NCBI GenBank assembly: GCA_017621655.1
Contig: JAGASS010000035.1
Span: 1 to 62,513, forward strand
Direction: 5' to 3'
Origin: Clostridia bacterium
Lineage (GTDB): Bacteria; Bacillota; Clostridia; Oscillospirales; CAG-272
DNA: 62,513 nt
Each line of letters begins with the position of its first letter. Position 1 is the first letter of the stretch. The notes under the pieces are model-generated. The model did no database searches. It was given only the letters and a program-made list of their open reading frames with translations, and was not told where the DNA came from. Both the position numbers and the translations under genes were made by a program. Shown here piece by piece: positions 8,971 through 15,782 of this stretch.

Positions 8971-8985
8971 CCTTGTGCCACAAGG
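8971..8985. repeat. 7-bp inverted repeat, possible attachment-site relic
   Basis: CCTTGTG and CACAAGG flank a single C. It lies in a gene-free stretch (8832-9207) that otherwise shows only AT-rich sequence. A role as an integration core is speculative, since the partner site is outside the window. Confidence 0.35.
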
Positions 8986-9207
8986 ATTTATCAGGGTTTT
9001 ATGGATTTATAAGGAGTTATGAAAATAGGCCGCTGAGCAACTATTCCTATTTTCATTTTTCTGTTCTCCTATCAAAGTTACATTATATTATAACACAGCC
9101 CGACTTTTTTCTCAATACAAAAACGAAAACTTTTGTTATGTTTTTGAAAAAAGAGCTCTATTGCCGATTTTTTAGCGTGAAACTACGCATAAAAGTGAGA
9201 AAATCAG

Positions 9208-9236
9208 TTGACATTCGTTATCCGTTGTGATATACT
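9208..9236 (+). promoter_or_regulatory. Promoter of the SCIFF operon
   Basis: A perfect TTGACA at 9208-9213 and TATACT at 9231-9236 are 17 nt apart, 36 nt before the scfA start. Confidence 0.85.
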
Positions 9237-9271
9237 TATTCCGATAAAACCTAAATACGGAAGGTGAAATT

Positions 9272-9424
9272 ATGGAACACATCAAGACTATCGAAACTCG
9301 TAACCTTTGCGACAGCGCTAAGAACGGCGGCTGCGGCGAGTGCCAGACCTCTTGTCAGTCTGCTTGCAAGACCAGCTGCGGTATTGCAAATCAGCAGTGC
9401 GAGAGCGCTAAGGAAAGCAAGTAA
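9272..9424 (+). CDS. scfA: SCIFF peptide (six cysteines in forty-five residues)
   Basis: This 50-residue RiPP precursor begins MEHIKTIETRNL and has the conserved C-terminal spacing C21, C24, C28, C32, C36 and C43 with TSC, SACKTSC and IANQ words typical of SCIFF. An additional cysteine at 13 and a GG insert make it slightly unusual. Its radical SAM partner, encoded 89 nt downstream, is expected to form a thioether cross-link between a cysteine and a threonine alpha-carbon. SCIFF is nearly universal in Clostridia but its cellular role is unknown. A GGAAGGTG site and a strong promoter precede it, and a hairpin follows, so peptide should be made in excess of maturase. Confidence 0.95.
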   Translation: MEHIKTIETRNLCDSAKNGGCGECQTSCQSACKTSCGIANQQCESAKESK

Positions 9425-9460
9425 TTGCATCGGGTAGAGCGCCGCTTTGCCCTACCCTAA

Positions 9461-9486
9461 ACGCCGCCGTCATGGCGGCGTTTTTT
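9461..9486 (+). terminator. Hairpin between scfA and scfB
   Basis: ACGCCGCC (9461-9468) pairs with GGCGGCGT (9474-9481), followed by a T-run. It has the form of an intrinsic terminator inside the operon and probably lets only part of the transcripts read into scfB. Confidence 0.8.
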
Positions 9487-9513
9487 CGTGAAGGTACATA
9501 AAGGAGAATTATT

Positions 9514-10893
9514 ATGATACATCAATACAAGCTCGGCGGATACAATATCGTGCTTGATATTTGCTCCGGCTCAGTGCATGCCGTCGACGAGGTGGCTTAC
9601 GATATTATATCGCTTTTTGAAGAAAAGAGCCGAGATGAGGTCTTAGCCGAAATTGAAGCGAAATATTCTTCGCGAGAGGATATAACCAAGGACGATATTG
9701 CCGAGTGCTATGCTCAGGTTCAGTGTCTCAAGGATTCGGGCAAGCTTTTCACGCCCGACAATTTTGAGCCGATGGCTGGCAAGCTTAAGCAAAAGACTGC
9801 AGGAGTAGTTAAGGCGCTTTGTCTGCATATTGCTCACACCTGCAATCTCAACTGCTCGTACTGCTTCGCGAGCCAGGGTAAGTACCACGGCGAGCGTGCC
9901 GTTATGTCTTACGAGGTCGGAAAGCAGGCGCTTGACTTTCTCATTGAAAATTCCGGTTCGCGCCGCAACCTTGAGGTCGACTTTTTCGGCGGCGAGCCGC
10001 TTATGAATTTTCAGGTCGTAAAGGACCTTGTTGCCTACGCGCGCAGTATCGAGAAGGAAAAGGGAAAGAATTTCAGATTCACCCTTACCACGAACGGCGT
10101 TCTCGTCGATGACGACGTTATCGAGTGGGCTAACAAAGAGTGCCACAACGTCGTTTTAAGCTTGGACGGACGCAAGGAGATCCACGACCGCTTCAGGGTT
10201 GACTATGCGGGCAACGGAAGCTGGGACAAGATCGTTCCGAAATTTCAAAAGTTTGTTGAGGCGCGCGGCGGCAAGGATTACTACATGCGCGGAACCTTTA
10301 CTCACGCAAATCCCGATTTCCTTGAGGATATTAAGACCATGCTTGATCTCGGCTTTAACGAGCTGAGCATGGAGCCGGTCGTTTGCGCGTCGGACGATCC
10401 TTCTGCTTTGACCGAAGAGGACATGGCTATCGTTATGGATCAGTACGAAAAGCTCGCCTCCCTCATGCTCAAAAAGGACAAGGAGGGCAAGCCCTTCACC
10501 TTCTATCACTATATGATAGACCTTTCGGGCGGTCCTTGCATTTACAAGAGAATTTCGGGCTGCGGAAGCGGTACCGAATATATGGCTGTCACCCCTTGGG
10601 GCGACCTTTATCCCTGTCATCAGTTCGTCGGCGAAGAACGCTTCAAGCTAGGCGATATTTGGGACGGTGTTACCAACACCGAGATCCAAAATGAATTTGC
10701 CTCCTGCAACGTCTACGCGCACAAGGAGTGCCGCGACTGCTGGGCGCGTCTTTACTGCTCGGGCGGTTGCGCCGCAAACGCTTACCACGCGACCGGATCG
10801 GTCACGGGTGTTTACGAGGACGGCTGCAAGCTCTTCCGCAAGCGTATGGAATGCGCTATAATGGTTGCGGTCGCAAGAGCTTTGGGGGAATAA
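9514..10893 (+). CDS. scfB: SCIFF radical SAM maturase
   Basis: This 459-residue protein is the thioether-forming maturase of SCIFF. The N-terminal 95 residues resemble a RiPP recognition element that grips the leader. A radical SAM CxxxCxxC cluster (C110, C114, C117 in CNLNCSYC) follows. The C-terminal SPASM-type domain has multiple cysteines around GCGSGTEYM, YPCHQF, ECRDCW and YCSGGC, which bind auxiliary Fe-S clusters. An AAGGAG site precedes the ATG. Its stop overlaps the next start by one base (TAATG). Length and motifs are complete. Confidence 0.96.
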   Translation: MIHQYKLGGYNIVLDICSGSVHAVDEVAYDIISLFEEKSRDEVLAEIEAKYSSREDITKDDIAECYAQVQCLKDSGKLFTPDNFEPMAGKLKQKTAGVVKALCLHIAHTCNLNCSYCFASQGKYHGERAVMSYEVGKQALDFLIENSGSRRNLEVDFFGGEPLMNFQVVKDLVAYARSIEKEKGKNFRFTLTTNGVLVDDDVIEWANKECHNVVLSLDGRKEIHDRFRVDYAGNGSWDKIVPKFQKFVEARGGKDYYMRGTFTHANPDFLEDIKTMLDLGFNELSMEPVVCASDDPSALTEEDMAIVMDQYEKLASLMLKKDKEGKPFTFYHYMIDLSGGPCIYKRISGCGSGTEYMAVTPWGDLYPCHQFVGEERFKLGDIWDGVTNTEIQNEFASCNVYAHKECRDCWARLYCSGGCAANAYHATGSVTGVYEDGCKLFRKRMECAIMVAVARALGE

Positions 10894-12227
10894 TGAACAC
10901 GCCTATTTGTGATTTCGTCAAGAAATACTCCGAGAGCGAGCCGACGCGCATGCACATGCCCGGTCACAAGGGCGAAGCTCTTTTGGGTATTGAGCATCTT
11001 GACATAACCGAGATCTGCGGTGCTGACAGCTTGTACGAGCCGAGCGGCATTATAGCGGAGAGCGAAAACAATGCTAGATCGCTTTTCGGATGCCGCACGC
11101 TATACTCTACCGAGGGATCTTCGCAGTGCATAAGAGCGATGCTTTATCTAATTTTGCTTTTCGCGAAAAGAAACGGTAAGAAGCCGCTTATCGCCTGCGG
11201 AAGAAACGCGCACAAGACGTTCATCACCGCCGCGGGGCTACTTGATATTGATATTGACTGGCTTTATTCCGAGAGAAACGTCGGCTATCTATCGTGTGAG
11301 CTGACGGCTGAGGGGATTGACTCTTATCTAAAGGGCGCGGCGGAAAAGCCGATTGCCGTTTATCTTACAAGCCCCGATTATCTCGGAAGCATTGCCGATA
11401 TTCGCGGTATTTCAGAGGTCTGTCACCGTCACGGCGTTCTTTTGGCTGTTGACAATGCGCACGGAGCGTATTTGAGATTTTTGCCCGAGTCGATGTTCCC
11501 AATTGATCTCGGCGCCGATATTTGCTGTGATTCTGCGCACAAGACCTTGCCTGTTCTGACGGGCGGTGCTTATTTGCATCTTTCGGCGGGATTTGATCTT
11601 GCAGTTGGCGAGCAGGCAAAAAATGCACTTGCGCTTTTCGGCTCGACAAGTCCGTCGTATCTCATTCTGCAATCTCTTGACGCGACTAACTGCATTTTAG
11701 AGGGTCTTCCCTCTCGATTGGCAAAGCTGATTCCCGAGATCGAGGAGTTTAAGAAGCGAATTTCCACGCTTGGTTTTTCGCTATACGGAAATGAGCCGTT
11801 GAAGATCACTATTGATGCCAAATCCTACGGATATACGGGCAATCAGCTTTCCGAATGCTTGCGCGAAAATAATATCGAGGCGGAATTTTCCGATCCCGAT
11901 CATCTTACGCTTATGCTTTCCACCGATACCGAACCGCTTGTCCGTTTGGAAAAGGCGCTTAGTGACGTTCCAAAGAAAACGCCGATAAGCACTGAGCCGC
12001 CGATCTTCAAGACCGCGAAACGCGTAATGACGGTCAGGGACGCAATGCTTTCCGATACCGAGGTGCTTCCTACTGAGGAATGTATTGGTCGGGTTCTTGC
12101 AGTTCCGACAGTCGGCTGTCCGCCTGCCGTTCCGATCCTCGTCTGCGGCGAGGAGATCGACGAGCATGCGATAAGATGCTTTAAGTACTACGGAATTGAC
12201 TCCTGTTGTGTTGTGAGGAAGATATGA
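10893..12227 (+). CDS. Orn/Lys/Arg decarboxylase-family PLP enzyme
   Basis: The 444-residue protein has the fold-type I decarboxylase signature: HMPGHKG at 21-27, GADSLYEPSG near 43-52, a catalytic SAHKT with the PLP lysine at K217, and a C-terminal domain. The family makes polyamines from basic amino acids; substrate cannot be read from sequence. The start at 10893 is chosen because ATG overlaps the scfB stop; a longer open frame from 10728 lies wholly in scfB and is not supported. The next gene overlaps by 4 nt. The co-operonic place with SCIFF is notable but its meaning is not known. Confidence 0.88.
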   Translation: MNTPICDFVKKYSESEPTRMHMPGHKGEALLGIEHLDITEICGADSLYEPSGIIAESENNARSLFGCRTLYSTEGSSQCIRAMLYLILLFAKRNGKKPLIACGRNAHKTFITAAGLLDIDIDWLYSERNVGYLSCELTAEGIDSYLKGAAEKPIAVYLTSPDYLGSIADIRGISEVCHRHGVLLAVDNAHGAYLRFLPESMFPIDLGADICCDSAHKTLPVLTGGAYLHLSAGFDLAVGEQAKNALALFGSTSPSYLILQSLDATNCILEGLPSRLAKLIPEIEEFKKRISTLGFSLYGNEPLKITIDAKSYGYTGNQLSECLRENNIEAEFSDPDHLTLMLSTDTEPLVRLEKALSDVPKKTPISTEPPIFKTAKRVMTVRDAMLSDTEVLPTEECIGRVLAVPTVGCPPAVPILVCGEEIDEHAIRCFKYYGIDSCCVVRKI

Positions 12228-12661
12228 AGATAAGAATAATGGAAATCGGTGACTGTGCTACAGTTACCGACATGATGTGCGGCTTTTATGCTTCCGACGC
12301 AGTTTTAACCAACGGCTCGGACGAGATATTCTCTGCCGACGTAAGTGAATGCGTTTCCGAAAGTCCCTACCTTGAGGGCTACGTTTTCGAAAATGAGGGC
12401 GGTATTCAGGGATACGCTATGTGCGCAAAAAGCTTTTCGACCGAGTTCGGAAAGCGTTGCGTTTGGATCGAGGATCTTTTTGTAAAGGAAGATTACCGTG
12501 GAAAAGGCGTTGGAAGTCAGTTTCTTTCTTATATTTCTGAAAAATATTCAGACTGTGTTATCCGTCTTGAAGCGGAAGCCGAGAACGAGTGCGCAATTCA
12601 CGTTTACAAAAAGGCAGGGTTTGAGGTACTACCGTATACAGAGCTTATAAAACTGCGATAA
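12224..12661 (+). CDS. GNAT-family N-acetyltransferase
   Basis: A 145-residue GNAT protein. DLFVKEDYRGKGVGSQFL contains the Q/RxxGxG/A acetyl-CoA pyrophosphate loop (RGKGVG) and the C-terminal ENECAIHVYKKAGFEV matches the terminal GNAT motif. The ATG overlaps the stop of the decarboxylase (ATGA), with GAGGAAG upstream, so translation is coupled. It is the last gene of the SCIFF operon. The acceptor is unknown. Given its neighbour makes amines, polyamine acetylation is a possible but untested role. Confidence 0.9.
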   Translation: MKIRIMEIGDCATVTDMMCGFYASDAVLTNGSDEIFSADVSECVSESPYLEGYVFENEGGIQGYAMCAKSFSTEFGKRCVWIEDLFVKEDYRGKGVGSQFLSYISEKYSDCVIRLEAEAENECAIHVYKKAGFEVLPYTELIKLR

Positions 12662-12703
12662 TTACGGTAGATCCGGAACAAGTAAAAATTGTTTCCTTAT
12701 ATG

Positions 12704-12845
12704 TGTAGGGGGCGACGTCCCCGACGCCACGTGCTAAGGCAATACATCTATTATATACGAAGCAAAATACGTTTGTCTTCAATAGAGTGTTGCGCTCAAA
12801 AATTATGGCGCTTTTTTCGGGGCGTCGAGGACGTCGCCCCCTACA
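12704..12845. repeat. Dispersed palindromic repeat, copy A
   Basis: Inverted arms of about 27 bp begin TGTAGGGGGCGACGTCC on the left (12704) and end GGACGTCGCCCCCTACA on the right (12845), with about three mismatches and a spacer of some 90 bp. Similar TGTAGGG palindromes recur near 15351, 32790 and 36453. The element has no coding frame, like REP or MITE sequences. The rest of 12846-13024 is AT-rich and probably contains the promoter of the regulator below. Confidence 0.85.
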
Positions 12846-13024
12846 GTTACGTGGCGCTTTTATTAAAACGTGCTGATAGAGTGATTTTTTCGTTTTTTCA
12901 CTTAAAAATCAGCGCGAGTTCACAATTTATTAACACATTATTCCTCAAAATATGTTATTATGAACTTGGTTAAAAAAATAACGAAGTTAATAATTCGGCA
13001 TTTTTGCCGGGAAAGAGGTTAAAT

Positions 13025-13714
13025 ATGAGCACAAAAATTCTTGTTGTCGATGATGAAAGCGGCATTTGCGATCTTCTTAAGATCTATTTTGAAAAAGAGG
13101 GCTACGAGGTAAAGACCGCGTCTGACGGCGTTGAAGGTATCAGCTACTTCAAGATGTATGAGCCGGATCTCGTTCTTCTCGACATTATGCTTCCTAAAAA
13201 GGACGGCTGGCAGGTATGCCGCGAGATCCGCGAAATGTCCAGCAAGCCCGTTATCATGATCACCGCTAAGGGTGACGTATTCGACAAGGTTCTCGGTCTT
13301 GAGCTTGGAGCTGACGACTTCGTCGTTAAGCCCTTCGATATGAAGGAGCTTTCGGCAAGAGTTAAGGCAGTTCTTCGCCGTTACTCTTCCCCGAATAACA
13401 ATAACGACGATGAGGCGATCAAGTTCGACAACATCGAGATCAGCCGCCAGAAGTACGAGCTTAAGCTCGCAGGCAAGGCAGTTGATATTCCCCCTAAGGA
13501 GCTTGAGCTTCTTTACTTCCTCGCGTCTAACTACAACCGAGTTTTCACCCGCGATCAGCTTCTTGACAAGGTTTGGGGCTTTGATTATCTCGGTGACTCG
13601 CGCACCGTTGACGTTCACGTTAAGCGTCTGCGTGAAAAGCTCGAGGGCGTTTCCGACAAGTGGCTTCTCAAGACCGTTTGGGGCGTTGGCTACAAGTTCG
13701 AGCTGCTTTCGTAA
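13025..13714 (+). CDS. OmpR-family response regulator
   Basis: The 229-residue protein has an N-terminal receiver domain (ILVVDDES at 5-12, phospho-acceptor D53 in LVLLDIMLP, conserved T/K switch in ITAKGD and VVKPFD) and a C-terminal winged-helix DNA-binding domain (RTVDVHVKRLREKL). The start at 13025 follows GAGG. It is paired with the histidine kinase downstream. The regulon cannot be inferred. WalR/ResD/PhoB-like proteins share this layout. Confidence 0.95.
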   Translation: MSTKILVVDDESGICDLLKIYFEKEGYEVKTASDGVEGISYFKMYEPDLVLLDIMLPKKDGWQVCREIREMSSKPVIMITAKGDVFDKVLGLELGADDFVVKPFDMKELSARVKAVLRRYSSPNNNNDDEAIKFDNIEISRQKYELKLAGKAVDIPPKELELLYFLASNYNRVFTRDQLLDKVWGFDYLGDSRTVDVHVKRLREKLEGVSDKWLLKTVWGVGYKFELLS

Positions 13715-13730
13715 TATAACATAATAATAT

Positions 13731-13752
13731 ACGGCGGGCGATCGCCCGCCGT
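13731..13752. repeat. Perfect 22-bp palindrome between regulator and kinase
   Basis: ACGGCGGGCG is followed directly by its complement ATCGCCCGCCGT, a hairpin with almost no loop in RNA. It lacks a T-run, so attenuation or mRNA processing is more likely than termination. Confidence 0.7.
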
Positions 13753-13775
13753 AATTCTCTAAAAAGGTAAAATAT

Positions 13776-15248
13776 ATGTTCAGAAGTATATTTACGAAAT
13801 ACATAACGGCGTTTATTGTGATAACGATCGTCAGTTTTACCGTTCTTTCGGTCATCGTCGGAATGATGATGGCAAAATTCTACACCGAAACGAATAAAAA
13901 GACGCTTGAAACCGTTTCCAAAACCGCCCACGATTACCTTGAGCAACGACTTAACGCTGAAGGCAGTACCCTGAACGAATTTATAGATGAACACGAGGGA
14001 GAGCTGAAGGCGTATATTGCGTCGGTAACGAAATATCACAGCGACGTTGCGGTTTTCGTTTGCGACAGTGCAGGAAACGTCAGAGCATTCGACACAAACC
14101 GCTTTCCCGCAGAGTTCGGCACAAAAGCGGTTCCGAAAAGCTTGCTTGTCAGACTTGTAGACAAACCGTTCTACTCTCACAGTGATCTTGGCGGAATGCT
14201 TTCAGGCAGACGCGCGGTACACGGGATTCCGTTGAAGGTCGGTGAGCTGACCGTAGGTGCGATATTCGTCTGCTCGACTGACGAGTCGATAGACGAGCTT
14301 ATCAGCTCTGCCTTGCGGGCGATAATCACCGTCTGTATTTGGGTTCTTTTCGCAACTCTTGTTGCAGTGTATTTCATAAGTGAGCGAATAATCTCGCCGC
14401 TTAAGCAAATGTCAAAGGCGGCTAAGTCCTTTGCCGCAGGCAAGCTTGACGTGCGCGTTCCCGTTACGGGGCGTGACGAGATATCCGAGCTTGCGATAGC
14501 GTTTAACGATATGGCGGCTTCGATGGCAAACCTCGAAACGATGCGAAGCTCCTTCCTTTCAAACGTTTCTCACGATCTCCGTACGCCAATGACGACGATC
14601 TCCGGCTTCATCGACGGAATCATCGACGGAACTATACCGAAGGAAAAGCACGAGTATTATCTTCGTATGATAAGCGACGAGGTAAGACGGCTTTCGCGTC
14701 TCGTTTCTGCTCTTCTTGACGTTACCCGTATTCAGGCAGGCGAGCGTAAGTTCACTATGGAAGCGTTCGACATCTGCGAGATGGCAAGGATCATTCTCAT
14801 TTCCTTTGAGCAGCAGATAGAAAAGAAAAAGCTTGACGTTGAATTTGACATTGAGGACGAAAACGTTTTCGTTTATGCCGATCGCGATGCGATCTATCAG
14901 ATACTTTACAACATCTGCGACAATGCAGTCAAGTTCTCGACAGAGGGCGGTAAATACCGTATCAAGATAACGGAAAAGGACAAGAGGATCTTCGTTTCGG
15001 TCTATAACGACGGTATCGGTATCCCGAGCGATGAGCTTCCTAACGTTTTTGAGCGATTCTACAAAAACGATAAGAGCCGAAGTCTTGACAAAACGGGTGT
15101 TGGACTTGGAATGTATATTGCGAAATCCATAATAGATGCTCATAACGAGGAGATCTGGGTAAGGAGCAAATACGGCGAATACTGTGAGTTTGTTTTCACC
15201 ATCAAGAAAGCTACCGATGCTCAGATAAAGAAGAGCTACGATAAATAA
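13776..15248 (+). CDS. Sensor histidine kinase (HAMP-HisKA-HATPase)
   Basis: The 490-residue membrane kinase has a first transmembrane helix at about 9-31, an extracytoplasmic sensor domain to about 180, a second helix at about 181-201, a HAMP linker (ISPLKQMSKAAKSF), the phospho-accepting H266 in SNVSHDLRTPMT, and a catalytic domain with N box (YNICDNAVKFS) and G boxes (DGIGIPSDEL, GVGLGMYIAKSI). It should phosphorylate the regulator encoded 61 nt upstream. The ligand is unknown. All catalytic motifs are intact. Confidence 0.95.
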   Translation: MFRSIFTKYITAFIVITIVSFTVLSVIVGMMMAKFYTETNKKTLETVSKTAHDYLEQRLNAEGSTLNEFIDEHEGELKAYIASVTKYHSDVAVFVCDSAGNVRAFDTNRFPAEFGTKAVPKSLLVRLVDKPFYSHSDLGGMLSGRRAVHGIPLKVGELTVGAIFVCSTDESIDELISSALRAIITVCIWVLFATLVAVYFISERIISPLKQMSKAAKSFAAGKLDVRVPVTGRDEISELAIAFNDMAASMANLETMRSSFLSNVSHDLRTPMTTISGFIDGIIDGTIPKEKHEYYLRMISDEVRRLSRLVSALLDVTRIQAGERKFTMEAFDICEMARIILISFEQQIEKKKLDVEFDIEDENVFVYADRDAIYQILYNICDNAVKFSTEGGKYRIKITEKDKRIFVSVYNDGIGIPSDELPNVFERFYKNDKSRSLDKTGVGLGMYIAKSIIDAHNEEIWVRSKYGEYCEFVFTIKKATDAQIKKSYDK

Positions 15249-15287
15249 ATCACCATATTGCAGTTATCCATGATGCAATTAATATAT

Positions 15288-15316
15288 AAACAGCCACCCG
15301 AAAGGGTGGCTGTTTT
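15288..15316 (+). terminator. Terminator after the two-component operon
   Basis: AACAGCCACCC pairs with GGGTGGCTGTT over an AAA-containing loop and is followed by TTCT. It lies 40 nt after the kinase stop. Confidence 0.85.
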
Positions 15317-15350
15317 CTATTACTCGCCAAAAGAACGTTCCCAAAATTTC

Positions 15351-15545
15351 TGTAGGGGAGGGGTTTCCCCTCCCGCGCGAAAACGGTGTTACATTGTTTT
15401 ATAACACCTCATCCACCGCAGACGCAGCGTCTGCGGTCACCCTGTCTCGCTGCGGCTCGGTCACGCTCGGGGTCTGACGTGCCCCCGGCACGTCATTCAA
15501 CACCCTCGCGCCGCTTCGCTACCCGCTGGGGAAGGCAAGATAACG
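15351..15545. repeat. Dispersed palindromic repeat, copy B
   Basis: TGTAGGGGAGGGGTTTCCCC starts the copy; GCGCGAAAACGGTGTTAC is shared with copy D, and the following CACCTCATCC and CGCTGGGGAAGG words are shared with copy C. It contains the local palindrome GCAGACGCAGCGTCTGC. No coding frame is supported. Confidence 0.8.
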
Positions 15546-15592
15546 CCCCTGTTCTCCCGCCAATTATTCATTATTCATTATTCTTATTCATT

Positions 15593-15622
15593 AAAAAAGC
15601 ACCTGCCGAAGCAGGTGCTTTT
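15593..15622 (-). terminator. Terminator of the secreted-protein operon
   Basis: GCACCTGC and GCAGGTGC with a TTCG loop are followed on the minus strand by TTTTTT. It lies about 12 nt past the stop of the small peptide gene. Confidence 0.9.
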
Positions 15623-15633
15623 CCATTTTGTTA

Positions 15634-15765
15634 TTACTCGCCGAAGGGGTTGAAGCCCGGGAACGCGAAGGAACCGAGAGCAAAGTCAAGACCGGAGGTA
15701 GTAATAACGTCTTCGTTTTCAAATACTACTACATTGATAGTAGGCATTTCAAATTTCTTTTCCAT
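15634..15765 (-). CDS. 43-residue small protein with EDVITTS motif
   Basis: A short frame encodes a product starting MEKKFEMPTINVVVFENE, followed by DVITTSGLDFALGSFAFP, and ending in NPFGE. AAAGGAG precedes the ATG, which lies 17 nt after the stop of the secreted protein, and a strong terminator follows, so it is a real gene of a two-gene operon. It has no signal peptide or cysteine. I recall similar short Clostridial proteins with a P-x3-V and E-D-(V/I)-I-T-T-S core. Their role is unknown, and a leader-like region plus Gly/Pro/Phe-rich tail makes a precursor peptide conceivable. Confidence 0.75.
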   Translation of the reverse strand: MEKKFEMPTINVVVFENEDVITTSGLDFALGSFAFPGFNPFGE

Positions 15766-15782
15766 TATTATTTACTCCTTTC

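Noticed and set aside
10728..10892. N-terminal extension of the PLP decarboxylase
   Set aside because: The 55 extra residues are Arg/Leu-rich and lie entirely inside scfB; the ATG overlapping the scfB stop is the natural start.
13019..13855. Long minus-strand frame opposite the response regulator
   Set aside because: It mirrors the receiver and kinase coding frame, has no family similarity, and the plus-strand motifs are unmistakable.
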